The notes beneath the pieces were generated by a model. That model searched no databases, was not told the origin of the DNA, and saw only the letters and a program-made list of their open reading frames with translations. A stretch of DNA of 64,000 nucleotides from Paenibacillus montaniterrae. Lineage in GTDB: Bacteria; Bacillota; Bacilli; Paenibacillales; Paenibacillaceae. Location: contig NZ_BOSE01000002.1 in NCBI RefSeq assembly GCF_018403185.1, positions 186,001 to 250,000 of the forward strand, written 5' to 3'. The translations under genes were made by a program, and so were the position numbers. Of the stretch, positions 16,310 through 26,079 are shown in pieces. The stretch's first letter is position 1. Each line of letters starts with the position of its first letter.

Positions 16310-16648
16310 CTATAACACTTCTGCTACTTCTATTGCACGATTCACAAACTGTTCAATTTCATCACGTGTTTTGCGCAGCTTGTTGACGAAACGAACAAGC
16401 TCCTTGCTGTTTTTAAATGCTACAAAGCTCGGAATGCCTAGTATATTTAGCTCAGAGCAAAGATCGGGCAGCTCGTCACGATCAATTTCATAGAAATCAA
16501 CCTTCTCTTTATATTGCTCCTCAACCTCAGGCATAAACGGATTGATGTAATGACAATCGCCGCACCAGGTTGTTTTAAATACGATAATGGTCAGCTTCTC
16601 ATTCGCAATCAGCTCACGATATTGAGCCTCTGATGTAATCTTGTTCAT
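16310..16648 (-). CDS. Thioredoxin-family protein
   Basis: The 112-residue protein has a thioredoxin fold with active site TWCGDCHYINPF (CxxC with Gly-Asp between), followed by a cis-Pro region LGIPSFVAFKN. It lacks a signal peptide, so it is cytosolic. The WCGDC variant is common in YtpP/YbbN-like small thioredoxins rather than in the main TrxA (WCGPC). The ATG follows AAGGAGG. It may be cotranscribed with the upstream flippase gene (28 bp gap). Confidence 0.88.
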   Translation of the reverse strand: MNKITSEAQYRELIANEKLTIIVFKTTWCGDCHYINPFMPEVEEQYKEKVDFYEIDRDELPDLCSELNILGIPSFVAFKNSKELVRFVNKLRKTRDEIEQFVNRAIEVAEVL

Positions 16649-16676
16649 CTCTATTCCTCCTTAATCTGCTCAATTG

Positions 16677-18344
16677 TTAACCTGCTCGCACGACACGCAT
16701 CAGCTTTTTCATCGGCCCACGTAATTTCCCAGGCAATGATTCGACATCCTGTTGTGTAATCACCTTAAGCTTCAGCAATAATATGCCATAGATGCCGCAT
16801 AATATACTGCCGGACACAAGCACGGCGAGCAAATAGGCCAGCTTGTCCGCCATGCCTTCTGTAATAGAAAGCATTACGTACTCCGCTCCCCAGCAAGCCA
16901 GCGTTGAGATAATGACAGCAGCAATATACGGCAGCCATTTTTTGCCCATCACATGCAATGTGACATCGCGTTTAATTAGTCGCAAATTCATTAAAGTAAC
17001 CATCAGGAAGCAGACAGTTGAACCAATCACAAAGCCTGCTACGCCAAAATAATAGCCGCAAATCCAGCTTACGACGACTTTCCCCAGCAAGCCGCTTATC
17101 GTATTGACCATCGTTTGCCTTTGCTTGCCCATCCCGTACAAAATGGAGTTGGTCGTCATCATCGTAATTTGCAGGATCGTACCTGCACATAGCATAGCGA
17201 CTGTCTCATAGCCGCCAGGACTGGAAAACAGCAGACCTGTAATCGAGAAAGCAGACGCAGTAAAAAACATCGCAACAGGAACGCCAGATACGCAGACAAT
17301 TTTCATAACCATCGATGATTGCCGATTGACCTCTGCCTGGTCCTTGCGAGCAAATGCCGCTGCGACGATCGGAATAATAGACGAGCCTAGCGCAATCGCC
17401 AAAATTGGCGGGATGCCGGCAAGTGATTGCGCCTTAATCCCCAGCACAGCGGCGGCCTCGGTTGCCTGAAGCTCCGTATAAATCCGTTCGGTAATCCGTA
17501 CAAAAAACGATGAGTCAAAGGTATAAACAAGATTGATAGTCATTGATGTTATAAGAGCCGGAATCGACATGCTTAAAATTTCCTTGTAAATCGTGCGAAA
17601 CTTCAGTTTTTCTCCCCGTTTTGCAACAAAAGGCTTGTTGGGCATCAATGCTAAGCGAGCTTCAGCCGACATCGTTTTCGTCAGCCGATCATCCTGCTTT
17701 TTCAGCTTGCGAGCGTAAACCACCATTACGATAAAGGCCGCAATGCTTCCGAACACGCTGCCGAATGTAACCGCAGCTGCAGACGCCTCGTCGCTATAGC
17801 CAAGCGAAACGAAGATATAGCCTAGTCCGAGACCAAGAATAACGCGGGCAAATTGCTCAACAATTTGCGATAATCCACCCGCAGTCATCATTTGCCGTCC
17901 CTGAAAGTAGCCTCGCATCATTGCAATAATCGGAAATAAAATCAACGCTGGTGCAATCGCTTGTACAGCAAGGGTAACGGATTCCTTCTTGACAATGGTA
18001 GCAGCATACATTGGCGCCATAATGTAAAGCGTAAGAGCCAGCAACAAGCCCGTAACGGCTCCAAAAACGAGCGAGGCTTTATAAATGCGCTTTGCATCCT
18101 CGTAATTCCCCTCCTCCATGCGCTCCGAAACCATTTTACTGATCGCGCTTGGAAAGCCTGCCGTTGCAACAACAAGCAGCAGCAAATAGATTTGGTTGGC
18201 TGCGAAAAAGGCAAATTGCCCTTCCGCATCCAACATATATTCAAGGGGAATTTTTTGGAACATGCCTAGTACTCTGGCAACCAATGCTGCCAACGCCAGA
18301 ATAATCGTCCCTTTCAATAACGAGTCTTTCTTTAAAGTTGTCAT
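16677..18344 (-). CDS. MOP-superfamily flippase (YtgP/SpoVB-like polysaccharide or lipid II transporter)
   Basis: A 555-residue protein with about 14 predicted membrane helices begins DSLLKGTIILALAALVARVL, the hallmark start of the SpoVB/YtgP/MurJ group. It contains AAGFPSAISK-like and MRGYFQGRQMM motifs of MviN/MATE-type flippases. Members flip undecaprenyl-linked precursors such as lipid II. Its length is close to Bacillus YtgP (MurJ). The next minus-strand gene cluster includes a PBP2 (20797), consistent with wall synthesis. It could instead move another polyprenyl-linked sugar. Confidence 0.8.
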   Translation of the reverse strand: MTTLKKDSLLKGTIILALAALVARVLGMFQKIPLEYMLDAEGQFAFFAANQIYLLLLVVATAGFPSAISKMVSERMEEGNYEDAKRIYKASLVFGAVTGLLLALTLYIMAPMYAATIVKKESVTLAVQAIAPALILFPIIAMMRGYFQGRQMMTAGGLSQIVEQFARVILGLGLGYIFVSLGYSDEASAAAVTFGSVFGSIAAFIVMVVYARKLKKQDDRLTKTMSAEARLALMPNKPFVAKRGEKLKFRTIYKEILSMSIPALITSMTINLVYTFDSSFFVRITERIYTELQATEAAAVLGIKAQSLAGIPPILAIALGSSIIPIVAAAFARKDQAEVNRQSSMVMKIVCVSGVPVAMFFTASAFSITGLLFSSPGGYETVAMLCAGTILQITMMTTNSILYGMGKQRQTMVNTISGLLGKVVVSWICGYYFGVAGFVIGSTVCFLMVTLMNLRLIKRDVTLHVMGKKWLPYIAAVIISTLACWGAEYVMLSITEGMADKLAYLLAVLVSGSILCGIYGILLLKLKVITQQDVESLPGKLRGPMKKLMRVVRAG

Positions 18345-18367
18345 GGATCTACTCTTCTTTCCTTTGC

Positions 18368-19081
18368 CTATAGCTGCTCCAACGGCTGATGATTGCCGCG
18401 CACAGGCGCAGCTGTAACGGTTGGCTTAGCCCAGTGGATTCCGTTCTCAATTACTTTTAGAATGTGCTCATTGTAATAGGTCGGGAACGTTTCATGCCCC
18501 GGGCGGAAATAAAAGATTTTGCCTTGTCCGCGATAAAACGTACAGCCGCTGCGGAATACTTCTCCGCCTTGGAACCAGCTTAGAAAAACAAGCTCGTCCG
18601 GTGCTGGAATATCAAAATGCTCACCGTACATTTCCTCATGATCAAGTGTAATGTATTCTGGCAAGCCTTCCGCAATGCGATGGCCTGGATTAACAACCCA
18701 AATACGCTCCTTCTCATTAGCCTCGCGCCATTTCAGGTCACAGCCTGTCCCCATTAGCTTTTTGAAAATTTTCGAGAAGTGGGCAGAATGCAGGACAATT
18801 AAGCCCATTCCCTGCATAACGCGAGCATGAACACGATCAACGATCGCATCCTCCACACGGTCATGGCCCATATGTCCCCACCAGATCAATACATCCGTTT
18901 GATCAAGCACTTCTTGCGTCAAGCCATGCTCAGGCTCCTCCAGCGTCGCTGTGCGAATGTTGAATTGCTCATTTGCTAGCCCTTTCTGCAGCGCGATATG
19001 TATCCCTTCAGGATAAACGCGAGTTACTTCCTCATGCACTTTCTCATGCAAAAACTCATTCCAGATCGTTACATTAATCAT
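18368..19081 (-). CDS. ThuA-domain protein (trehalose-utilisation family, class I amidotransferase fold)
   Basis: The protein starts [13 protein letters not shown], then has [34 protein letters not shown] and [13 protein letters not shown], the pattern of the ThuA domain. ThuA proteins resemble flavodoxin/GATase folds and are tied to disaccharide catabolism in proteobacteria; biochemical function is mostly unknown in Firmicutes. Length 237 is standard. The ATG follows AGGAGGAGC. It lies 18 bp downstream of the DUF456 gene, so the two may be cotranscribed. Confidence 0.85.
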   Translation of the reverse strand: MINVTIWNEFLHEKVHEEVTRVYPEGIHIALQKGLANEQFNIRTATLEEPEHGLTQEVLDQTDVLIWWGHMGHDRVEDAIVDRVHARVMQGMGLIVLHSAHFSKIFKKLMGTGCDLKWREANEKERIWVVNPGHRIAEGLPEYITLDHEEMYGEHFDIPAPDELVFLSWFQGGEVFRSGCTFYRGQGKIFYFRPGHETFPTYYNEHILKVIENGIHWAKPTVTAAPVRGNHQPLEQL

Positions 19082-19098
19082 TTAAAGCTCCTCCTTTA

Positions 19099-19578
19099 TT
19101 ACCAAACCCATACGATAAATAATATGATCATCACAAGCTGCAACACTATTTTTACGAAAACGCTGCTAAGCAGTCCGATTAGCGAGCCCCAGCCAACAAG
19201 CAGCGATTGCTTTAGCTTGGAACCAGCGAGCAATTCGCCGATCACGGCACCAAGAAACGGGCCTAGAACAAGGCCAAACGCTGGTATTACAAAAGGTCCG
19301 GCAATGATCCCTATTGTGGAGCCTACGACAGAAGCTTTAGAGCCGCCGTATTTTTTAACTCCCCATGCGCCAACAACATAATCGGCAATGATCAATACTA
19401 CTAGTATAAACGTTTGAATTATCCAAAACCAGACGTTGTACTTATCGAAGCTGAAAAACCATCCATACACAAAAAATGCTGCGTAAATCGCGAATACACC
19501 TGGCAGCACAGGATATATTGCACCGAGCATGCCCACGACGAATAAAATCACGACAATGGCAATCCCTAAAATATCCAT
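19099..19578 (-). CDS. DUF456 family membrane protein
   Basis: This 159-residue protein has four to five hydrophobic helices, glycine-rich and regularly spaced (GMLGAIYPVLPGVFAIYAA, IAGPFVIPAFGLVLGPFLGA, ELLAGSKLKQSLLVGWGSL). This is typical of the DUF456 integral membrane family. No catalytic residues stand out. The function is unknown. It lies between a HAD hydrolase and the ThuA gene on the same strand with short gaps. Confidence 0.82.
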   Translation of the reverse strand: MDILGIAIVVILFVVGMLGAIYPVLPGVFAIYAAFFVYGWFFSFDKYNVWFWIIQTFILVVLIIADYVVGAWGVKKYGGSKASVVGSTIGIIAGPFVIPAFGLVLGPFLGAVIGELLAGSKLKQSLLVGWGSLIGLLSSVFVKIVLQLVMIILFIVWVW

Positions 19579-19601
19579 TTGATTTCCCTCACTCTACAAA
19601 A

Positions 19602-20366
19602 CTAAAGCTCTTCCTCACCATTAAATATATAGCGCCTAATCACCTCTGCCACACCGTGCTCATTATTGGAAAATGTGACCGCATTTGCTGCGGCTTTAAC
19701 CTCATCCTGGGCGTTGGCCATTGCTACTCCAAGTCCGACTGCCTGAATCGCTTTAATATCATTCAAGCTGTCGCCTACAGCTATAACTTCCTTCATGTCG
19801 ATCGAAAGGTAGCTGCATAATTGCTCGAGAGCGCTAGCTTTGGACACACCTAAAGGGTTGATCTCTAAATTATATATGGAAGAATTCGATATTTCCAGTG
19901 ACTGCCAAGCCTCGATTTGCTGGCGAATCTGTTCAATAATAGAAATATCCTCATCATAGTAGCCAAATTTCAGCCAGTCATGTGCTGTCAAAGGCTCGCT
20001 AACCTCATGCCAGCTATCCTTATTGTAAATGCGTTCCGTTGTATAAGCCCAAAACCATGTTTGAGGAAATTGCTTTGTAAGCTCATGCAGCTTGGCAACC
20101 CATGACGCTTGCAATGTTTTACGCTCAAGCAGGACATAAGGTTTCGACCATATTTCTCCGCCATTTACCGTAATCATCGGCGCATCTAACCCGATATTGT
20201 GAGCATAGTCGACGGCATTTATAAAGCCGCGCCCTGTTGAAAGCATCACGATTACACCATGCTCAATTGCTTTTTGAATCCAATGCAAATTTTTATCGCT
20301 AATATGTAGCTCGTCATTAAGCAGCGTTCCATCCATATCCAATGCCAACAATTTATAATTTGTCAT
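19602..20366 (-). CDS. Cof-type HAD-superfamily phosphatase
   Basis: HAD motif I LDMDGTLLN carries the nucleophilic Asp at the N-terminus. STGR is motif II, and a Lys before AVGDSLNDIKAIQAVGLGVAM provides motifs III and IV. The large C2 cap between motifs II and III and the length of 254 residues identify the Cof/YkrA group, which hydrolyses sugar phosphates, nucleotides or flavin-related phosphates. The substrate cannot be predicted. GGAGGTAAACG precedes the ATG. Confidence 0.9.
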   Translation of the reverse strand: MTNYKLLALDMDGTLLNDELHISDKNLHWIQKAIEHGVIVMLSTGRGFINAVDYAHNIGLDAPMITVNGGEIWSKPYVLLERKTLQASWVAKLHELTKQFPQTWFWAYTTERIYNKDSWHEVSEPLTAHDWLKFGYYDEDISIIEQIRQQIEAWQSLEISNSSIYNLEINPLGVSKASALEQLCSYLSIDMKEVIAVGDSLNDIKAIQAVGLGVAMANAQDEVKAAANAVTFSNNEHGVAEVIRRYIFNGEEEL

Positions 20367-20427
20367 CGTTTACCTCCTTCATACGCTATGTCCATCTTAC
20401 CATATCTTGACCTAAATAACCCCACAA

Positions 20428-20457
20428 AAGCTTCATCCAATAAACAGATGAAGCTTC
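20428..20457 (-). terminator. Hairpin downstream of small ORF 20506-20625
   Basis: AAGCTTCATC (20428-20437) pairs with GATGAAGCTT (20448-20457). On the minus strand it is followed by TTTG, a short T run, so termination strength is uncertain. Confidence 0.5.
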
Positions 20458-20505
20458 GTCAGCTTAAAATTATAGCATATGCGCTGTGCTGTTTCTCTAT
20501 GCTTT

Positions 20506-20625
20506 TCACCCTTTTATACTTCCTCCTGCAGCAATTGCGGACAAAATAGCGAGCAGCTTAATGACGAGAAAAAATCTGCGCACCGCACCGTTATATCGGT
20601 ATGCGTCTGTCTCGCTTAATTTCAT
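20506..20625 (-). CDS. Small single-pass membrane peptide, 39 aa, unknown
   Basis: The frame starts MKLSETDAYRYNGAVRR and continues with the hydrophobic stretch FFLVIKLLAILSAIAAGG, then ends SIKG. An AAAGGAGGTG ribosome binding site lies 7 nt before the ATG. The layout (charged N-terminus, one helix, short basic tail) suits a small membrane protein. No family is recognised. It lies between the PBP2 gene and the HAD gene on the same strand, with terminators on both sides. Confidence 0.55.
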   Translation of the reverse strand: MKLSETDAYRYNGAVRRFFLVIKLLAILSAIAAGGSIKG

Positions 20626-20725
20626 AACATGCACCTCCTTTATGGATTTGCTATAGCATATGCATGTTTTTATGTTGCGTTACTACAACTTTGTTGCATC
20701 GTTGCTCGTTTAGGCCGGCAAAAAG

Positions 20726-20765
20726 AAAGGCTGATCTCGCAGCGAGCTGCTGCCGATCAGCCTTT
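20726..20765 (-). terminator. Intrinsic terminator downstream of PBP2 gene
   Basis: AAAGGCTGATC (20726-20736) and GATCAGCCTTT (20755-20765) form an 11-bp stem. The minus strand continues CTTTTTG. Confidence 0.8.
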
Positions 20766-20796
20766 TACTTGTTGCTATAGAAAAACGATAATTGCA

Positions 20797-22917
20797 TTAT
20801 TGCTGCTCTTGATCCGATGAGTCAGACTCACCATCGTCTGCAGCATCTTCTGCGTCTGTCTTATTAGTATCAGCAGTTCTGTCCTTGCCAAACAGCTCTT
20901 TATAAAGTGTATCATTCGGCTTGTCGCCCAAACCATATACGGCATCATATGCATCAAAGATTTGACGTGCAATCGGTGCAGCACCAAAGCCGCCGAAGCC
21001 GCCATCCGGTACAACAACTGCTACAGCCAGCTTAGGATTTTTAGCTGGTGCATAAGCGATAAACACCGCATTTTCTGCACGACGGGTCGCTACATCCTGC
21101 TCTGATGTACCCGTCTTACGGTTAAAGCTGTGCTGGAAGCCATCAAAGCCCTGCACTTTAACTTGTGCCATGCCGGTCTCGATTTCCTTCCAATATTCAT
21201 CGGGGATATCAACCTCATTTAGCACAACCGGCTCATACGATTGCAGCAACTCGCCTGTAGAAGAACGAACCTCATTAACAAATTGCGGCTGTATCCGTTT
21301 GCCACGGTTTGCCAGCATAACCGTATATTGCGCCAATTGCAGTGTTGTATAGTAGCCCTGTTGACCAAAAGAAGCATATACTAATGCTGATTGTGAGCTT
21401 CCACGCTCAGCTTCACTAAAATAATTAATAACGCCTGAGCTTTCGCCAACAAGTCCACTGCCTGTCGAGACTCCTAACCCGAACTGCTTCATATAATCAT
21501 CCCAAATTTCCAGGCCTGATTTGCCATTAACCTCGCCTCTCATATAAAGTCGATTGCCGATCATTGCTGACATAAACGTGTTTGATGACTTGGCAATCGC
21601 CATGGAAGCATCAATCGAGCCATTAGCTTTTCCGCCACCTGAGTTGCGTACATACGTTTCATGCCCTGCTTTACCAAAACCAAAGCGGCCTGTGTCATTA
21701 TAATGGGTGCCTGTCGTAAATAAGCCTTCATTCAATCCGATTAAAACAGTCAAAGGCTTAATTGTCGAGCCTAGCATTACAATTGATGATGGATGCTGAT
21801 TGCGCTCCTCTTGTGTTTTGTATGGACCATAGACAGGACGAATTGTTCCGTTGCTCAAATTATTTTGATACTTTTCATAATTCTCTGGACTAATACTGCC
21901 GCCTGCCCATACATTAGGATCATAATCCGGCATACTGGCCATTGCAATTACTTTGCCTGTTTCAACCTCCATCGCTACTGCATAGCCAGTAGTAGCATAC
22001 TGGGCACGCTCGCTGCGATTGCTTGATGTGCGAATTTTTTCAATGTGCTCCATAATTGATTTCTCAGTATGGAGCTGCACATCCTTATCAATGGTCAAAT
22101 ACAGATCGGCTCCTTTTTCAGGATTTGTAATCGTAATATCGCCAGTAATGGCTCCTTGATTATTAACCGGATATGATTTTAAACCGTTCGTGCCGCGCAG
22201 CATATCCTGGTACATATATTCAATTCCGTCAAAGCCAACCTCTTCCTCCGGCAAATACTTATAAAGCGAGTTGGTTTCCTGCGCCTTTTGCGCATAAAAA
22301 TCATAGGAATCACGGGCACCGCGGAATTTTTTCAAATAACCGACCAGCTGTACCGCAATCGTTTCCTCAGAATAATGACGGACACTTTCCTCAAGAATGT
22401 TGACTCCTACAAACTCCGATTGGTTTTCCATAATGTAAGCAAGCTCTTCGTTTGTTAGCTCCGTTTTAATTCTGCGAGGCGTTGAAATATAATTCCGTCT
22501 GAAGGTCAAATCCATCTGATCAATAATTTCTTCCTTCGTCATTATCTTGTCGGGATTGCCATACTGGGCAAATACTTGAGCCAGCTTTTCCGCCATTTCC
22601 TCGGCTTGCTCCGTAGAGTTTTTTCCTCCTTTTACTGTTGGCTGAATGTTGTAGTATAAGGATTGACTCGATGTAGAATAAGCGATTGGAAACCCATTCG
22701 CATCATAAATATTGCCACGAATTGGTGCAATCGGATCTTCACGCTCGGATTTTTTAGTGCCAGATGCACTAAGCTGCGGACCCTCTACAAATTGCAGAAC
22801 GGCCAAACGGACAATGAGCACGCTAAAAACGACAAATAAAATAAAAAAGAAAATGTTTAAGCGAAACGAAAATTGTTTTCTACGGTCAATTTCCCTTTGC
22901 TTTGGATCATCCTGCAC
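20797..22917 (-). CDS. Class B penicillin-binding protein (PBP2/PbpA/PbpH-type transpeptidase)
   Basis: A single N-terminal membrane anchor (FSFRLNIFFFILFVVFSVLI) is followed by a dimerisation domain and the transpeptidase domain. The three catalytic motifs are present: STIK in MLGSTIKPLTVL, SSN in AKSSNTFMSAM, and KTG in FNRKTGTSEQD. Class B enzymes of this type crosslink peptidoglycan during side-wall elongation. Length 706 fits Bacillus PbpA/PbpH. The C-terminus is an acidic, Ser/Asp-rich tail. The start is GTG 22917, 6 nt after GAGGTGA. It follows a membrane-protein gene on the same strand (40 bp gap). Confidence 0.92.
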   Translation of the reverse strand: MQDDPKQREIDRRKQFSFRLNIFFFILFVVFSVLIVRLAVLQFVEGPQLSASGTKKSEREDPIAPIRGNIYDANGFPIAYSTSSQSLYYNIQPTVKGGKNSTEQAEEMAEKLAQVFAQYGNPDKIMTKEEIIDQMDLTFRRNYISTPRRIKTELTNEELAYIMENQSEFVGVNILEESVRHYSEETIAVQLVGYLKKFRGARDSYDFYAQKAQETNSLYKYLPEEEVGFDGIEYMYQDMLRGTNGLKSYPVNNQGAITGDITITNPEKGADLYLTIDKDVQLHTEKSIMEHIEKIRTSSNRSERAQYATTGYAVAMEVETGKVIAMASMPDYDPNVWAGGSISPENYEKYQNNLSNGTIRPVYGPYKTQEERNQHPSSIVMLGSTIKPLTVLIGLNEGLFTTGTHYNDTGRFGFGKAGHETYVRNSGGGKANGSIDASMAIAKSSNTFMSAMIGNRLYMRGEVNGKSGLEIWDDYMKQFGLGVSTGSGLVGESSGVINYFSEAERGSSQSALVYASFGQQGYYTTLQLAQYTVMLANRGKRIQPQFVNEVRSSTGELLQSYEPVVLNEVDIPDEYWKEIETGMAQVKVQGFDGFQHSFNRKTGTSEQDVATRRAENAVFIAYAPAKNPKLAVAVVVPDGGFGGFGAAPIARQIFDAYDAVYGLGDKPNDTLYKELFGKDRTADTNKTDAEDAADDGESDSSDQEQQ

Positions 22918-22956
22918 GCTAGTTCACCTCATTGCTAAAAAATACATTAGCTCCTG

Positions 22957-23457
22957 CTATTTCCCGCTGTTGCTTTTTGCCTGCTCAATAAACTCGGCAA
23001 CAACATCATTTGTTTTTACTTTAAATGCCGGTGCGCCTTTTAACGAAATCGAAACTTCATCGCTCCCAGCCTTTCCTGTGACGACTATGGCATCAGACGT
23101 CACTGTAAAGCTTCCATCAGCTTCTACTTTATAGGTCGCGTTTTTTGCGCCTTGCACCATCGCATCCATTGCATCCTGCTTGACATTATCAGCTACTTTG
23201 CTGCCAATCTCCTTCAATTCTTCTATACCGGAGCTGACTAGGCCTGCGCTAATATTTTTCACATCCTCCAGACTGTAGCCGCTGTACGCAATTAGCGCCA
23301 GCACAACGAGCAGAATAATGCCCCACTTGGCAACAGTCTTCACCAAATTCACTACAATCAGCACAATAACCAATGCAATGACAATTACATACCACTTTTC
23401 CATAATAAACGTGGACCAGGTATCCCAATCATAGTCTGAAAAATCTAAAAAACTCAT
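22957..23457 (-). CDS. Membrane-anchored protein of unknown function
   Basis: The start is ATG 23457, with GGGGGGATAAAC just upstream; the longer frame to 23493 includes non-coding sequence. The 166-residue protein has a short acidic N-terminus (FSDYDWDTW), two hydrophobic helices (WYVIVIALVIVLIVVNLV and WGIILLVVLALIAYSGY), then a soluble domain with an amphipathic helix and a beta-rich end (KVEADGSFTVTSDAIVVTG). I do not recognise a family. It lies directly upstream of the class B PBP gene and may be cotranscribed with it. Confidence 0.7.
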   Translation of the reverse strand: MSFLDFSDYDWDTWSTFIMEKWYVIVIALVIVLIVVNLVKTVAKWGIILLVVLALIAYSGYSLEDVKNISAGLVSSGIEELKEIGSKVADNVKQDAMDAMVQGAKNATYKVEADGSFTVTSDAIVVTGKAGSDEVSISLKGAPAFKVKTNDVVAEFIEQAKSNSGK

Positions 23458-23684
23458 GTTTATCCCCCCAAACAATATTACCAGTTTCAACACTTGAATT
23501 ATTATTATAGCCTACCTCGGATATGAGGTACAAATGCAAATTGCGATTATAGACATAAGTTGTCCCTTTCGCGCGTACAAGTAGTAGTACTATGCGACAA
23601 GCCTATGCTTTCCATTATAGCTTTTCGTTGCACGTAGGCCGGCATAGCCCAGTTATTACGAAAAGTGTTAGGAGGATTGTGTCT

Positions 23685-24881
23685 GTGAAAACAGCATTAT
23701 GGCTTTATTTATTTCTATTCATCGCTTTTTTTGATTTGCATGCCCAGTATCCGATTCTGACTCCATTTGCTATCTCATTAGGTGCTGCGCCATCATTCAT
23801 TGGCTTAATGATGGGCCTATATTCTGTTACACATCTGCCTGGCAACCTGATGGCGAGCGTATATGTGGATCGCTTTGGCAGTCGTCCTTTTATTATAGGA
23901 AGTCTATTGCTGGCAGGCTCGATTCTATTGATTCAAGCTATGGTTACCAGCCCATGGCAGCTGCTTTTGCTGCGCTCGATCGCAGGCTTTGTACTGGCGT
24001 TTCTATCACCAGCATGTCTATCATTATTAGCGAGATTAAGCAATGATATAAGTCAGCAGGGCAAATTAATGGCAGGAAACGGCTTAGTGCACACTTTGGC
24101 ATCCGTTTTATCTCCTGCCGCAGGCGCGATACTTGTAGCTAAGCTGGGGTTTACTTCTGCATTTTTCATTCTAGGCGTCATATTAATCGTCACAGCATTA
24201 TTTGCTTTATTTTTTCTTAAAGAAGCGAAAGTGGCGAGTGATCAGCCAGCAGAAAATAAAGCTGCGCCTACTGTTAAGGCACCCTATCATCATAGCACAG
24301 AACTGGTTGACAATACCTTAAAAAGCAGTCACATTTCGTGGAATATTTTTTTGATTCCAGTTGGCTTAAGCTGTGCTCAAGGTATTATTACGTTTGAACT
24401 GCCGCTTATGGTGCAAAATAATGGCTCGATTATGACAACTGGGCTGCTGTTCACTGTTATAAGCATTGGCTCGCTCATCACGTTGTGCATGCTGTTTATA
24501 AATCGATTCAACCCGGCCTATCGAACTGTATTAGGTACGATCGCGTTAGCTCTGCTCTATTTTATGCTGGCCGCAGATGCGCCTATTCCGTTCATGGCGA
24601 TTTTACTGTTCATTGGAATGTGCAAAGGGTTAGTCTTTCCTGCGCTTTCACACTGGCTTATTCAGTTAAGCAACGGCGAGCGCTACGGCCGCACCTTTTC
24701 GATTTTGGCTATAGCCTCGTCTATCGGTGCATTTTTAGGACCGTTTCTCGCTGGTCATCTTCGTGACTTCATTTCGCCATATTTTATATCCTTTATCGTG
24801 CTTTCCTTGGCACTTGCCTTTAATGCTTTGCCAGCAAGAAAGTCACCAAAGATTATTGGTCCAGAAAGCCCTGCCGCTTAA
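23685..24881 (+). CDS. Major facilitator superfamily transporter
   Basis: Twelve hydrophobic segments and the MFS loop motif VYVDRFGSRPFII between helices 2 and 3 identify the family, with a long cytoplasmic loop rich in Lys, Ala and His in the middle. Start is GTG 23685, 9 nt after AGGAGG; the frame upstream to 23592 lacks a site and helix. The length of 398 is normal. Drug-efflux MFS proteins look like this, but substrate cannot be inferred. It is transcribed away from the minus-strand membrane-protein/PBP genes. Confidence 0.85.
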   Translation: MKTALWLYLFLFIAFFDLHAQYPILTPFAISLGAAPSFIGLMMGLYSVTHLPGNLMASVYVDRFGSRPFIIGSLLLAGSILLIQAMVTSPWQLLLLRSIAGFVLAFLSPACLSLLARLSNDISQQGKLMAGNGLVHTLASVLSPAAGAILVAKLGFTSAFFILGVILIVTALFALFFLKEAKVASDQPAENKAAPTVKAPYHHSTELVDNTLKSSHISWNIFLIPVGLSCAQGIITFELPLMVQNNGSIMTTGLLFTVISIGSLITLCMLFINRFNPAYRTVLGTIALALLYFMLAADAPIPFMAILLFIGMCKGLVFPALSHWLIQLSNGERYGRTFSILAIASSIGAFLGPFLAGHLRDFISPYFISFIVLSLALAFNALPARKSPKIIGPESPAA

Positions 24882-25054
24882 GTCTCTATTGAAACGGTAT
24901 CGAAAGATTCAGCGCTCTCGTAGTCAAGTCCAAACGCTAGCTGCGTTAATTCAGCCTGACTGTGCTACTATCTATATCCTAATGAAATGATGCGACATAT
25001 GATAGGCAAAGAGTATAAGTATTCAATAACATTTCAAGGAGGCAGTACATCAAA

Positions 25055-25588
25055 ATGAGTTTACTTTTTAATTGGCATCACGGATTTATTTTAGAATTAG
25101 CGCGTATAGTACAGCCCAAAGTATATGTGGAGTTAGGAATTTATACCTGTCAGCTTTTTAACTCGATGATCCCATATGCAGAGCAGCTAGTTGGTGTAGA
25201 TATTGATAGCGGTGCAGGCAGCCACATGCAGGATTTACCAAAAACGCGATTTTTCCATGGAACGACGCAGCAATTTGCAGAAGAATTGCAAAAGCAGCCG
25301 CTTGCGATCGACTTGCTGTTTATCGATGCCGATCATTCCAAAGAAGCTGTGCTGGAGGATTTTCGCAGCTTTTTCCCTTATGTCGTTCCGCATGGGTTAA
25401 TTTTATTGCATGATACCCATCCCGGCTCTACAGGGAGAATGGATCCGCGGCTTTGTGGTACAGCATATCAGGCTATTGAGGAATTAGCTCGAGAGACGGA
25501 TGCCTTCGAAATGATGACTATCCCAGTAGACCCAGGCTTGACGCTGTGCAGAAAGCGCAAGCAGCAGCTTTCCTGGCATGAGAGTTAA
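25055..25588 (+). CDS. Class I SAM-dependent methyltransferase (methyltransf_24-like)
   Basis: The protein has VYVELGIYTCQLFNSMIP as a SAM-binding motif I region, LVGVDIDSG as the acidic strand end, and LLFIDADHSKEAVLEDF followed by HGLILLHDTHPG. This pattern is shared with cephalosporin hydroxylase/CmcI-like and methyltransf_24 proteins. Length 177 is somewhat short. The ATG follows AAGGAGGCAG. The substrate is unknown; the gene is flanked by an MFS gene and a TOPRIM protein with no operon link evident. Confidence 0.82.
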   Translation: MSLLFNWHHGFILELARIVQPKVYVELGIYTCQLFNSMIPYAEQLVGVDIDSGAGSHMQDLPKTRFFHGTTQQFAEELQKQPLAIDLLFIDADHSKEAVLEDFRSFFPYVVPHGLILLHDTHPGSTGRMDPRLCGTAYQAIEELARETDAFEMMTIPVDPGLTLCRKRKQQLSWHES

Positions 25589-25737
25589 CAGTCTAGCCCC
25601 ATCTATTGGGGCTTCTAATATATAATGGCCCCTCATTCGCATGGAATGTCGTTTTTGAAATCGTAAGCCTTGTTTCATATTGTGCGCAAAGCGTGGTACA
25701 CTATTGCTTGAACACAACAGGCTGGCGGAGGTATAAA

Positions 25738-26079
25738 ATGCGAGTGTCGATCATCGTAGAAGGAAAGCATGACCGCAGTAGGCTCAAGCATGTAATAAGC
25801 GACGATGTGCATATCGTATGCACATTTGGCACGCCTGGAACAAGGCAGCTTCAGGCGCTGTTCACAGAGCTGCGCGATGACGAGGTTTTTATTTTTACAG
25901 ATAATGATGCCTCCGGGAAAAAAATTCGCGCTTTGCTTGGCGATTTATTTCCGGATGCTGTCCATATTTATACAAAACGAGGCTACAATGGCGTGGAGGG
26001 CACGCCGCTTGATTATTTAGCGCTGCAGTTGGAGAAGGCGGGGCTAGAAGAGTTTATCATATACTCCCCTGAGATGTAG
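25738..26079 (+). CDS. Small TOPRIM-domain protein (YusF-like)
   Basis: The start is ATG 25738 with GCGGAGG upstream; the frame before it is not conserved-looking. The 113-residue protein is a bare TOPRIM domain: invariant Glu in SIIVEGKHDRSRL and the DxD pair in FIFTDNDASGKKIR. Such domains occur in primases, topoisomerases, RNase M5 and OLD nucleases. The combination of GKxDR and DNDxxG resembles RNase M5 and Bacillus YusF. Function of stand-alone forms is unknown. Its TAG stop overlaps the first base of a dispersed repeat. Confidence 0.83.
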   Translation: MRVSIIVEGKHDRSRLKHVISDDVHIVCTFGTPGTRQLQALFTELRDDEVFIFTDNDASGKKIRALLGDLFPDAVHIYTKRGYNGVEGTPLDYLALQLEKAGLEEFIIYSPEM

